Shown piece after piece: positions 56,743 through 64,000 of a stretch of 64,000 nt of DNA (positions within the stretch are counted from its first letter, which is position 1; each line of letters begins with the position of its first letter). The position numbers and the translations under genes were made by a program. Origin of the DNA: Marinobacterium sp. (GTDB lineage Bacteria > Pseudomonadota > Gammaproteobacteria > Pseudomonadales > Balneatricaceae); contig JAOXSF010000035.1 of the NCBI GenBank assembly GCA_025800125.1, forward strand, positions 85,438 to 149,437, in the 5' to 3' direction. The notes below the pieces were generated by a model that was not told the DNA's origin, ran no database searches, and saw nothing but the letters and a program-made list of their open reading frames with translations.

Positions 56743-58096
56743 ATTTGACAAAGTCAGCATCCAGTTCGCTACAGCGCAGTTCGCCCAGTAGTGAGTTGGC
56801 GTAGGCCTGCACAATTTCAACATCGGCAAAGTGGCCGATCAGGTCAGGATTATCACAGCGGAAGTTGACCACACGGTTATTCTCGGTACGCCCGGACAGC
56901 TGGCCCGGATCTTTCTTTGAGTAACCGTTCACCAGAATACGCTGGGTGCTGCCGACCATACGGCGGCTGATCGCCTGTGCCTGCTGGTTAATACGGTCCT
57001 GCAGAATCGCCAGTCGCTGTTTCTTTGTCTCTTCGCTGACATCATCTGGCAGGTCAGAGGCGGGTGTACCCGGACGGCGGCTGTAGATAAAACTGTAGGA
57101 CTGATCCATTTCGACATCGTGGATCAGCTTCATGGTCTGCTCGAAATCGAAATCGGTCTCGCCAGGGAAGCCGATAATAAAGTCAGAGGAGAAGGTGATT
57201 TCTGGACGCAGTTTCTTGATACGGCGCAATTTTGACTTGTATTCCAGTGCGGTATGGCCGCGTTTCATCGCCATCAGCACACGGTCAGAACCGCTCTGTA
57301 CCGGCAGATGCAGGAAACTGACCAGCTCCGGCACTTCGCCGTACACATCGATCAGGCTGTCAGTAAATTCCACCGGGTGGCTGGTGGTGAAGCGGATGCG
57401 GTCGATGCCGTCGATACCGGCAATGGTGCGGATCAGCTCGGCCAGGTCGGCTACATCGCCATCATGGGTATCACCACGGTAGGCGTTGACGTTCTGGCCC
57501 AGCAGGTTGACTTCACGCACACCCTGTTCCGCCAGTTCGACACACTCTGCGATCACATCATCCAGTGGACGGCTGACCTCTTCGCCACGGGTGTAAGGCA
57601 CCACACAGAAAGTACAGTACTTGGAACAGCCTTCCATTACTGAAACAAAGGCTTCAGCGCCTTCAACAGATGGCGCAGGCAGATGATCAAACTTCTCGAT
57701 CTCCGGGAAAGAGACATCAACGATGCCAACCGCGCCATCTTTGTTCTCTTCAATCATATCCGGCAGGCGGTGTAAGGTCTGTGGGCCGAAAATCATATCG
57801 ACATAAGGCGCACGGCTGAGGATGTTCTCCCCTTCCTGACTGGCCACACAGCCACCTACGCCGATCACCAGATCCGGGTTTGCATCTTTCAGTTTGCGCC
57901 AGCGGCCCAGCTGGTGAAATACCTTTTCCTGGGCCTTTTCGCGAATCGAACAGGTGTTAAGCAGCAATACGTCGGCTTCTTCCGGGGAGTCGGTCAGCTC
58001 CAGCGCATGGCTTTCGCCCAGCAGGTCTGCCATACGGGAAGAATCGTATTCATTCATCTGACAGCCATGGGTTTTGATAAACAGCTTCTTGGCCAT
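56741..58096 (-). CDS. miaB: tRNA-2-methylthio-N6-isopentenyladenosine synthase
   Basis: Radical-SAM methylthiotransferase modifying A37 of tRNAs that read UNN codons. The 451 residues show the N-terminal [4Fe-4S] cysteines ([26 protein letters not shown]), the radical-[11 protein letters not shown] motif and a C-terminal TRAM domain. It leads the conserved miaB-ybeZ-ybeY-corC-lnt cluster. Its 3' end lies in the 17-bp repeat. Confidence 0.97.
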   Translation of the reverse strand: MAKKLFIKTHGCQMNEYDSSRMADLLGESHALELTDSPEEADVLLLNTCSIREKAQEKVFHQLGRWRKLKDANPDLVIGVGGCVASQEGENILSRAPYVDMIFGPQTLHRLPDMIEENKDGAVGIVDVSFPEIEKFDHLPAPSVEGAEAFVSVMEGCSKYCTFCVVPYTRGEEVSRPLDDVIAECVELAEQGVREVNLLGQNVNAYRGDTHDGDVADLAELIRTIAGIDGIDRIRFTTSHPVEFTDSLIDVYGEVPELVSFLHLPVQSGSDRVLMAMKRGHTALEYKSKLRRIKKLRPEITFSSDFIIGFPGETDFDFEQTMKLIHDVEMDQSYSFIYSRRPGTPASDLPDDVSEETKKQRLAILQDRINQQAQAISRRMVGSTQRILVNGYSKKDPGQLSGRTENNRVVNFRCDNPDLIGHFADVEIVQAYANSLLGELRCSELDADFVK

Positions 58097-58667
58097 TATT
58101 CACCTGTATCGAACGATTTGAAAAATAAGCTGGACGGGGCTGGCCCGTGCAGCATCAGCGATCTGTATGGCCTGACCCCCACCTCAGGGTAATCAGGCGT
58201 GTTGCGGCCAGATGCCACTACAACCGGCAAGGATATTGGCCGTTGCATGGGGAATCCGGCCCGCAAAAGACCGCGCATTATACTGGAACGTAGCAATAGC
58301 GACTACATTCTGACCAGTGCTTTCAGCACAGCTATCTCCAGCACAGCTATCTCCAGCACGGCTAGCATCGCCGCAGATGCTATGGAGCTTGTAGCCTGCG
58401 TCTATTTTACCTGTCAGACGGTTAATTGCTTGCCTGACACCGAGTCTGTAACTGGAAATCTGTTCATAGTGTGCGTTGCCTGGGCCACTGGACATTGTTG
58501 GCAGGTAGATATTGCTGGCAGGTAGAGACGGTCTATCTGACAGACGTTAACCGCTTGCTGAGAAACGCTAATCGCTTGAAAGGGCTTATGCTTGAATTGA
58601 CGTATGTCTGCCCCCACTAAATATGGTTCGTATTTAACAAAACTGCTGTATGGGACGCTGCATCGCC
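58097..58667. other. 571-bp gene-free region with short repeats
   Basis: No supported gene on either strand. It holds a 15-bp repeat with CAGCACAGCTATCTC units (58324, 58339, and a diverged third at 58354) and a 17-bp duplication (58494 and 58511, core GGCAGGTAGA). It should contain the promoters of miaB and the DUF1820 gene. Confidence 0.6.
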
Positions 58668-58991
58668 ATGGCCAGTAATGAAGATCGTATCTACCGCGTC
58701 ATTTTTATAAATCAGGACAAGGTGTACGAGCTGTACGTCAAGCATGTCTACCAGAGTGAGATGTGGGGCTTTCTGGAGGTTGAAGAGTTTGTCTTCGGTA
58801 GCCGTTCAGAGCTGGTGGTTGACCCGGGTGAAGAGAAGCTGCGACAGGAATTTACCGGGGTGAAACGGTCGTATATTCCAATTCAGGCTATAGTTCGGAT
58901 AGATGAGGTCGATAACGAGGGTATCGCCAAGGTTTGTGATGCGAAAGGCAATGTTACTGCCTTTCCTCTCTCCGCGCCGCCGAGAAACTGA
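58668..58991 (+). CDS. DUF1820-family protein
   Basis: The 107-residue protein starts MASNEDRIYRVIFIN, continues with YELYVKHVYQSEMWGFLE and ends in a low-complexity SAPPRN tail. This is an uncharacterised proteobacterial family, often annotated simply as DUF1820. The upstream ATG at 58650 would add six residues. A perfect terminator follows. Confidence 0.85.
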   Translation: MASNEDRIYRVIFINQDKVYELYVKHVYQSEMWGFLEVEEFVFGSRSELVVDPGEEKLRQEFTGVKRSYIPIQAIVRIDEVDNEGIAKVCDAKGNVTAFPLSAPPRN

Positions 58992-59036
58992 GTTCCAGGT
59001 TTGACGCGCGCCGTATTTTCTTTGTTGTTGTACTCT

Positions 59037-59062
59037 GGCCCTGCTCTGCAGGGCCTTCTTTT
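59037..59062 (+). terminator. Terminator after the DUF1820 gene
   Basis: GGCCCTGC/GCAGGGCC perfect 8-bp stem with a 3-nt loop, then TTCTTTTAT. Confidence 0.9.
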
Positions 59063-59081
59063 ATCTGCTATTTGCTGACTC

Positions 59082-59116
59082 TTCACCTTCACCTTCACCT
59101 TCACCTTCACCTTCAC
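59082..59116. repeat. Hexanucleotide repeat TTCACC, about 5.8 copies
   Basis: Uninterrupted TTCACC copies from 59082 to 59116, between the DUF1820 terminator and the porin gene, about 105 bp before its start. It is the only perfect microsatellite seen in the window. Confidence 0.95.
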
Positions 59117-59219
59117 ATGGCTATACCATTCTTTGGTCGCAAAACCGCTGTATTCGCATACTAGTACGTATAAGATGCGGGCTTTTTGCAATAGCCATGC
59201 AGGCAGAAGGATGATCGCT

Positions 59220-60557
59220 GTGACCGCACCAAAGACGATAACAACAAAAACAACTCTGAAAACCCTGACCAGCGCGCTGCTGGCTGCAACGCTGGCATCG
59301 GGCAGTGCCGTTGCCGCACAGCCGGGGTATCTGCAACAGGCGCTGGGTGAATCGCTGGATGGCACGGGTATTACGGTGCGGGGCTGGGCGCAAGCCGGTG
59401 TAATTACTAACTTCAACGGTAGCGATGATGTATCAAAGCAGGCGTTTCTGAACAGCGAAGAGGGTGCCAACCTGAACCAGCTGGCGTTGATGATTGAAAA
59501 GCCGCTGAAAAGTAATGTGCTGACCCGCATCACGCCAACTCCGGCACCGATGCCACAGGCCTTTGACTGGGGCTTTACCCTGACCACTATCTACGGCAAA
59601 GATGCACAATTCTTCCTGACTGATGGCTGGGATGAAGATCTGGGCATCAATGATGATCAGGACGCCGGTGTTGAAGCGTTTACCTTCACCCAGGCATTCG
59701 CTGAGTTCTATTTCCCGGTACTGGGTGGTTCTAACCTGATGGTGGGTCTGTTCCATACGCCGCTGGAAAATGAGATTGGTTTTGCTGAGCCTGCGCCAGC
59801 TCCGACTGACTTCTACAGCCGCAGTTACGCCTTTATGCACGGCCCGGCCAAACATGCCGGTGCGCTCTATGCCTTCAAATTGCCATCGGCACCGGGTGAA
59901 TCGGTACTGGGTGCCGAGGTTGGCCTGGTACAGGGCTGGAACAATATGCAGGATCGCAACAGCGATCTGGATATTATCGCCAACCTGCGCTGGCGCAGCG
60001 CCGATATGAAAACCTGGATCGACTGGGAAAACATTGTCGGTAATGGTGCCAATGACAGCTTTGCCGAATGTGGCTGTGGCTCACCTTACCCGGCCATTGC
60101 CGATAGCAGCGGCGACGCCCGTCGCTATGCCAGCTACCTGACCTACAGCCGGGTGCTGGATGCCGATAATCGTATTGCCCTGGAACTGACAACCGGCGAA
60201 CAGGAAAATGCGGCTCTTAATGGCGGCGCGGATGCCCAGTGGTACGGTGCCAATCTGAACTGGTATCACCGTCTGGCAGAGAATCTGAGCTGGAATAGCC
60301 GTATCGAATGGTTCAACTCTGAAGACCCGGCCAACGTAGTTATGACCGGTGCAGCAGCAGGCAAAGCACCGTTCCAGTGGAGCAGCGGCAAATTTACCGC
60401 CCTGACGACTAATGTGACCTGGAACCCGATGCCCGCCCTGCGTATTCGCCCGGAATTGCGTTACGACATTCAGGATAGCGATGGGCCAGATGCTTTTGCC
60501 GGTGGCAGTAAAGATAGCCAGCTGATTGCTTCGGTGGATGCGACGTTTTATTTCTGA
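59220..60557 (+). CDS. Outer-membrane beta-barrel porin (BBP2/OmpL-like)
   Basis: The 445-residue protein begins with a signal peptide (LLAATLASGSAVAAQ, cleavage near AVAA-Q). The rest alternates polar and hydrophobic residues like a beta barrel and ends in Tyr-Phe (VDATFYF), the recognition end for BAM assembly. GTG at 59220 is nine bases from AGAAGG; the ATG at 59211 abuts that site and is less likely. Resembles the putative beta-barrel porin-2 family; the solute is unknown. Confidence 0.85.
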   Translation: MTAPKTITTKTTLKTLTSALLAATLASGSAVAAQPGYLQQALGESLDGTGITVRGWAQAGVITNFNGSDDVSKQAFLNSEEGANLNQLALMIEKPLKSNVLTRITPTPAPMPQAFDWGFTLTTIYGKDAQFFLTDGWDEDLGINDDQDAGVEAFTFTQAFAEFYFPVLGGSNLMVGLFHTPLENEIGFAEPAPAPTDFYSRSYAFMHGPAKHAGALYAFKLPSAPGESVLGAEVGLVQGWNNMQDRNSDLDIIANLRWRSADMKTWIDWENIVGNGANDSFAECGCGSPYPAIADSSGDARRYASYLTYSRVLDADNRIALELTTGEQENAALNGGADAQWYGANLNWYHRLAENLSWNSRIEWFNSEDPANVVMTGAAAGKAPFQWSSGKFTALTTNVTWNPMPALRIRPELRYDIQDSDGPDAFAGGSKDSQLIASVDATFYF

Positions 60558-60581
60558 GTGGGGAAGGGTGTAATGGCTTTA

Positions 60582-60611
60582 CTCGTTCCCACACAGGAAC
60601 GTGGGAACGAG
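60582..60611. repeat. REP-like inverted repeat
   Basis: CTCGTTCCCAC and GTGGGAACGAG form an 11-bp perfect inverted repeat with an 8-nt loop. The CTCGTTCCCACGC-type sequence is a common dispersed palindrome in gammaproteobacteria; here it may also end the porin transcript. Confidence 0.7.
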
Positions 60612-60815
60612 GAATAAAGGCTGGTTTGAGACCGCTGATTCAATAGCTGGTCTGATGACAAGAGAGTGGTTGCAGGTGCGAGTTATACGTTTGTCGAGTC
60701 TCTAATCTGTCCCACAGCAACCTTACGTTAGAATTTTCATATGTAACGGTGCAAAGGCATTAATCTGCGCGTAAAATCCCGCTTTTCGCTGCGACTGTGT
60801 TGTTATGAGGTGCTT

Positions 60816-61781
60816 ATGCCGGATTCTGGGAAGTGGTTAATTGACCAGCCGTTAGAGTTGATTCCGTTTGCCAAGTGGCAGCGTACCGTGAATCTGATGA
60901 CGGAGCTGTTCAGAGCACCCGCAGGCTTTATTGTCCAGCATACCGAAGAAGGCTATCAGGTAGCGGTTGCCAGTGAGCAGGAAGAAAACCCCTACGGGGC
61001 AGGCCTGATTGTACCGGTGGACGCCAATATCTTCTGTCGTAAAATTGTGCAGAGCCGTCAGGAGCTGTACGTACGGGCCGCCACCGAGTGTGAAGAGTGG
61101 CAGACCAACCCGGAGGTGACCGAAGATGGTTTTAACTCCTACCTGGGCGTGCCGATCTTCTGGCCTGATGGCAAGCCGTTTGGCACCATCTGCGTGATGG
61201 ATTTTGCCATTACCGACTATGACGCGCCCTTTGTTGAGCTTATTCGCCAGTTTCGTGATCTGGTACAGGCAGACCTGGTGCTGCTGGACCACTTTGATCT
61301 GTTTCGTGAGCTGGCGATGAAAGATGAGCTGACCGGGCTCTATAACCTGCGTGGTTTCAGAATGGTTGCTGAACAGCGGATGCTGCTGGCCAAAAGTAAT
61401 CATACCCGGCTGGCACTGATCTACCTGGATATGAACGGCCTGAAAACGATTAATGACCAGCTGGGCCATGCCGCCGGTGATCAGGCATTGCGGTTGCTGG
61501 CTGACAGTTTGCGGCAGAGTTTTCGCGCAACAGATGTGCTGGCGCGTATTGGTGGTGACGAGTTCTTGCTACTGGCTGAAACAGATGATCTGGTGGCACT
61601 GAGCGAGCACTGCCAGGCGGTGGATACGCTGGTTAAAAAGGGGATTGACCCGTCACACCATATTTCTACCGGTGTCAGTTTCGGTATATTGCAGATGGAC
61701 GACCTGGAACAGCCACTGGAGCACTGGATTGCCCGTGCTGATCAGGCGATGTATGAACATAAAAAATCCAGACCCCGTTAA
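60816..61781 (+). CDS. GAF-GGDEF diguanylate cyclase
   Basis: Makes cyclic di-GMP. The 321 residues start MPDSGKWL. A GAF sensor domain spans about 10-155 (NSYLGVPIFWPDGKPFGTICV); the GGDEF domain follows with the catalytic RIGGDEF and an upstream RxxD (RATD) that fits the product-inhibition I-site. No transmembrane segment is seen, so it is a soluble sensor. The signal is unknown. It converges with the LysR gene, 25 bp apart. Confidence 0.92.
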   Translation: MPDSGKWLIDQPLELIPFAKWQRTVNLMTELFRAPAGFIVQHTEEGYQVAVASEQEENPYGAGLIVPVDANIFCRKIVQSRQELYVRAATECEEWQTNPEVTEDGFNSYLGVPIFWPDGKPFGTICVMDFAITDYDAPFVELIRQFRDLVQADLVLLDHFDLFRELAMKDELTGLYNLRGFRMVAEQRMLLAKSNHTRLALIYLDMNGLKTINDQLGHAAGDQALRLLADSLRQSFRATDVLARIGGDEFLLLAETDDLVALSEHCQAVDTLVKKGIDPSHHISTGVSFGILQMDDLEQPLEHWIARADQAMYEHKKSRPR

Positions 61782-61806
61782 TCATGTCCCTTTTACGTGC
61801 TCCTTT

Positions 61807-62751
61807 TTAAAGAGCCAGCGTTTCCTGTTGAACTTCCCCCTTCAGGCAGTCCAGAAAACAGCGTAGCACCGGGTCTCGTTCCGGTTGTGGTCGTGCCAGT
61901 GCGTAGTAGCGGTTACGATAGCTGTAGCCTTCTTCAAATACCGCTTTGAGCTGTGATTGCCAGCCCCAGCTTTCCACCATATGTCGTGGCAGGTAGCCCA
62001 GATAGTGGCCGGTCAGAATCAGTGCAGCGCGTGCTTCCTGATGGTAAGCACTGCCATGGCGGTTCCAGCGTATCATTTCCGGGAACTGTTCCCGACCCGG
62101 TTGCAGGCGCGGGGATTCCACCACCTTGTACTGTTCCAGTAATTCTGCGTGCTGCCCGCAGAGGGGAATATCCCATAAAGGGTGGCCACGGCCACAGAAC
62201 AGCTGCATCTCTTCCTCAAACAGCGGTAACTGGTACAGATGGTCTGCACGCTGATGCAGTACGGTGATGCCCAGTTTTATCCGGCCATCCGTTACGGCAG
62301 GGATGACTTCATGGGATGCCAGAGTGCTGATCTGCACCTGTACTGCTGGCGCTTGCTGGCTGAACTGGCGCAGAGCATCCACCATGGGGAGCTGGGAGAT
62401 GCTCAGCATATGCTCGGCCATACCCAGCTGCAGTTCACCCAGTACCTGACCGTGACTGTCGTTAACCCGATGCTGGAACTGTTCCACGGCTTGCAGCAGC
62501 TCAAGACTGGCGTCATAGACCAGCCTGCCATGCTCGGTCAGCCGGAATCCAGCCCGGCCACGCTCGCATAGTCGCATATCCAGCCGCTTTTCCAGGTCTG
62601 CAATATGGTTACAGATGGTGGAGTTGGCCAGATTCAGGCTCAGCTCCGCCTGGCTGAACCCACCGGCATCAACTACCGCACGAAATACCCGTAGCAGGCG
62701 CAGATCAAGGTCAGCGAGCTGGCCACTGATAGCTGCTTTACGTCGTCCCAT
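61807..62751 (-). CDS. LysR-family transcriptional regulator
   Basis: The 314 residues have an N-terminal winged helix-turn-helix (LDLRLLRVFRAVVDAGGFSQAELSLN, SICNHIADLEKRLDMRLCERG) and a C-terminal effector domain (80-310). The target is unknown, since no operon neighbour is divergent in the window; the IS1595-type element begins 37 bp upstream of its start, between it and any former divergent partner. Confidence 0.9.
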   Translation of the reverse strand: MGRRKAAISGQLADLDLRLLRVFRAVVDAGGFSQAELSLNLANSTICNHIADLEKRLDMRLCERGRAGFRLTEHGRLVYDASLELLQAVEQFQHRVNDSHGQVLGELQLGMAEHMLSISQLPMVDALRQFSQQAPAVQVQISTLASHEVIPAVTDGRIKLGITVLHQRADHLYQLPLFEEEMQLFCGRGHPLWDIPLCGQHAELLEQYKVVESPRLQPGREQFPEMIRWNRHGSAYHQEARAALILTGHYLGYLPRHMVESWGWQSQLKAVFEEGYSYRNRYYALARPQPERDPVLRCFLDCLKGEVQQETLAL

Positions 62752-62787
62752 AACCCCCCCGGAATTATTTGGCCTTACTTTTTCTTT

Positions 62788-63818
62788 GGCTATGTCTGAG
62801 TTAGTTGTTGTGAATATCGTTCAACTGCTTCCAGCAGACATAGCTCAGCGCTCATGCTTGCAGAATAACGCTCCAGCATCCGCCGCCACCCCAGGTAGTT
62901 CTTCAAATATTTAGTTGCGACACCGTGAAAACGACGCATCCAATTCTTCAGACGGCTGTCGTAAGCGTTGACGTTCTGGATATGAAAAGCACCCCGCACA
63001 CGAGGGCCCCGGGCGCGTATGGTCTCATGTTGGATTGCATGTTTTTGCGCAAAGGCGGTGTAAACAGATGCCCCATCTGTGCAGAGCACTGAATCAGGAT
63101 CGACAAGCGGTTTGAGAGCTTGCTCGATGTGCTCTGCATCTATTTTTTCCAGTATAAAATCGGCGGTTTCCTGGTGGCGATCTCGAACAACCAGAACGGG
63201 TATGTGATCGGGACTGTAACCGCGAGTGCGCCCAACACCACCGCGTTTACGCGCGGGTCGCGGCAATCCACGTTGCCCCTTGAATGACTCGAGAAAGAAA
63301 GTCTCATCCGCTTCGACTATCCCTTCTTCATGATGAGCTTGATGCTGGCTGATACGCGTCAGGAAGCGGTGCCGCCACAGAAAAGCTGTATTCTTATTGA
63401 CGCCACAGGCCTGTGCAGCAGCGCGAACGGTCACGCCTTCTATCAACAGTTGAGCATATTGCATCCAGCATTCCCGCTTGCGTAAACGTGCCAGCGGCGT
63501 ACCTGTTAGAGGATTACTGGTTCGACCACATTGCTTACAGCGATAACGTGGTAAACCGTGACTCGATCCCCAGGGACGCAATCCTGCGGCTTCACAATGT
63601 GGGCAATATTCTGGCGCAGCAGAGGTGGAAAGCATATGCGTTGCTGAAACCAGATTCTGCCGCAGAAAATCATGGAGACGCTGGCGCTGACTGGGCGACA
63701 GTGTAGTGAGTTGCTGTAAAAGCTGTTGAAACACGGCATTTTTCATAGCGGCCACCCCGAAACTCATGGCTGATATTTTCAGGATGGCAGATCTACAACA
63801 GTTTACTCAGACATAGCC
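62788..63818 (-). mobile_element. IS1595-family insertion sequence, intact
   Basis: 1031 bp bounded by imperfect terminal inverted repeats starting GGCTATGTCTGAGT on both ends (62788 on the plus strand; 63818 on the minus strand). A transposase fills the element. The 8 bp on either side (TTTTCTTT and ATTACTTT) match at 6 of 8, so a target duplication is possible but imperfect. Confidence 0.85.
62790..63746 (-). CDS. IS1595-family transposase
   Basis: The 318 residues start [10 protein letters not shown]. An N-terminal zinc-ribbon (CPHC and CKQC), a helix-turn-helix and the DDE-type catalytic region ([19 protein letters not shown], and a C-terminal [13 protein letters not shown] with the Asn/Lys of the DDN-type variant) are present. 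The frame is intact, so the element may be active. An ATG at 63767 is possible but extends past typical starts. Confidence 0.88.
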   Translation of the reverse strand: MKNAVFQQLLQQLTTLSPSQRQRLHDFLRQNLVSATHMLSTSAAPEYCPHCEAAGLRPWGSSHGLPRYRCKQCGRTSNPLTGTPLARLRKRECWMQYAQLLIEGVTVRAAAQACGVNKNTAFLWRHRFLTRISQHQAHHEEGIVEADETFFLESFKGQRGLPRPARKRGGVGRTRGYSPDHIPVLVVRDRHQETADFILEKIDAEHIEQALKPLVDPDSVLCTDGASVYTAFAQKHAIQHETIRARGPRVRGAFHIQNVNAYDSRLKNWMRRFHGVATKYLKNYLGWRRMLERYSASMSAELCLLEAVERYSQQLTQT

Positions 63819-63825
63819 ATTACTT

Positions 63826-64000
63826 TCATGTAACCGACTCCCCTCGTTCACGGCGAGCTACTTTACCCAATACCTGGCGCTTTTCAGTGTTGCTCATGGC
63901 TCCCCACTGAGAAATCTCCATACCGCTGCGGTGACAGGCGATGCAGATGTCATTTCTGTCCAGCGCACATACGCTGACACAAGGGCTGCGAACCGGTGGT
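63826..64000 (-). CDS. DUF1289-family protein, 5' end beyond window
   Basis: A short minus-strand gene of which the visible 57 codons read PCVSVCALDRNDICIACHRSGMEI and then SNTEKRQVLGKVARRE before the stop at 63826. DUF1289 proteins are small and carry a CxxC-rich metal-binding motif (C-x3-C and C-x2-C here). It was missed by long-ORF criteria because the window truncates it. The IS1595 element lies 8 bp after its stop codon, so it terminates just outside the coding region. Function unknown. Confidence 0.82.
   Translation of the reverse strand, partial: PPVRSPCVSVCALDRNDICIACHRSGMEISQWGAMSNTEKRQVLGKVARRERGESVT

Noticed and set aside
58199..58525. 108-codon plus-strand ORF in the miaB-DUF1820 gap
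   Set aside because: It runs through the local 15-bp and 17-bp repeats, giving a repetitive STAISSTAISSTA peptide, with no ribosome site or family resemblance.
58883..59587. Minus-strand ORF containing a VKVKVKVKVKVK run
   Set aside because: The run is just the translation of the TTCACC hexamer; the rest is antisense to DUF1820 and the porin gene.

Overview
The window looks like a chromosomal segment of a marine gammaproteobacterium of the Oceanospirillales type (genus not determinable here). Supporting this are gammaproteobacterial housekeeping blocks in familiar order (lysC-csrA-tRNA-Ser-tRNA-Arg; lolB/hemA-prfA-prmC-moeB; tRNA-Gln-prs-rplY-pth-ychF; miaB-phoH-ybeY-corC-lnt), a sodium-pumping oxaloacetate decarboxylase operon (oadGAB), and integron-type attC sites.

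Layout. 1-7 kb: truncated lysC, csrA, two tRNAs, thiI, oadGAB. 7-8 kb: decayed IS110-family transposase. 8-18.6 kb: histone-deacetylase-like hydrolase, pseudo-receiver/TPR protein, HDOD protein, DTW-domain tRNA modification enzyme, RNase R, DedA-PAP2 fusion, SerB. 18.8-19.2 kb: four tRNAs, followed by a gene-free stretch with a cluster of DnaA-box-like sequences. 19.7-32 kb: ychF, pth, rplY, prs, tRNA-Gln, lolB, a TPR lipoprotein, then divergently hemA, prfA, prmC, moeB and a CoA-binding protein. 32-46 kb: an iron-siderophore-type uptake locus (AraC regulator, TonB receptor, binding protein, two FecCD-type permeases, ATPase, and a pair of fused ABC exporter-fold proteins). A roughly 3-kb AT-rich integron cassette array without an integrase (four cassettes, each followed by an attC-like site) sits between the ATPase gene and the TonB-receptor gene. 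46-50 kb: two overlapping LuxR-type regulators divergent from a secreted protein of unknown function. 50-58 kb: an M20 amidohydrolase, then the lnt-corC-ybeY-phoH-miaB cluster. 58-64 kb: DUF1820 protein, outer-membrane porin, GAF-GGDEF cyclase, LysR regulator, an intact IS1595-type element and a partial DUF1289 gene.

Two observations stand out. First, the cassette array looks like a precise insertion at a GTT core overlapping the ATPase stop codon, and an empty-site sequence can be predicted. Second, many intergenic regions hold degenerate tandem repeats with 15-19 bp units that share no sequence between loci. At four genes (pth, moeB, the secreted-protein gene, miaB) the unit includes the gene's own stop codon, so copies of the stop are repeated downstream, mostly in shifting frames.

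All calls come from reading the sequence and translations. No database search was run, so family names are recognition from motifs and gene order.
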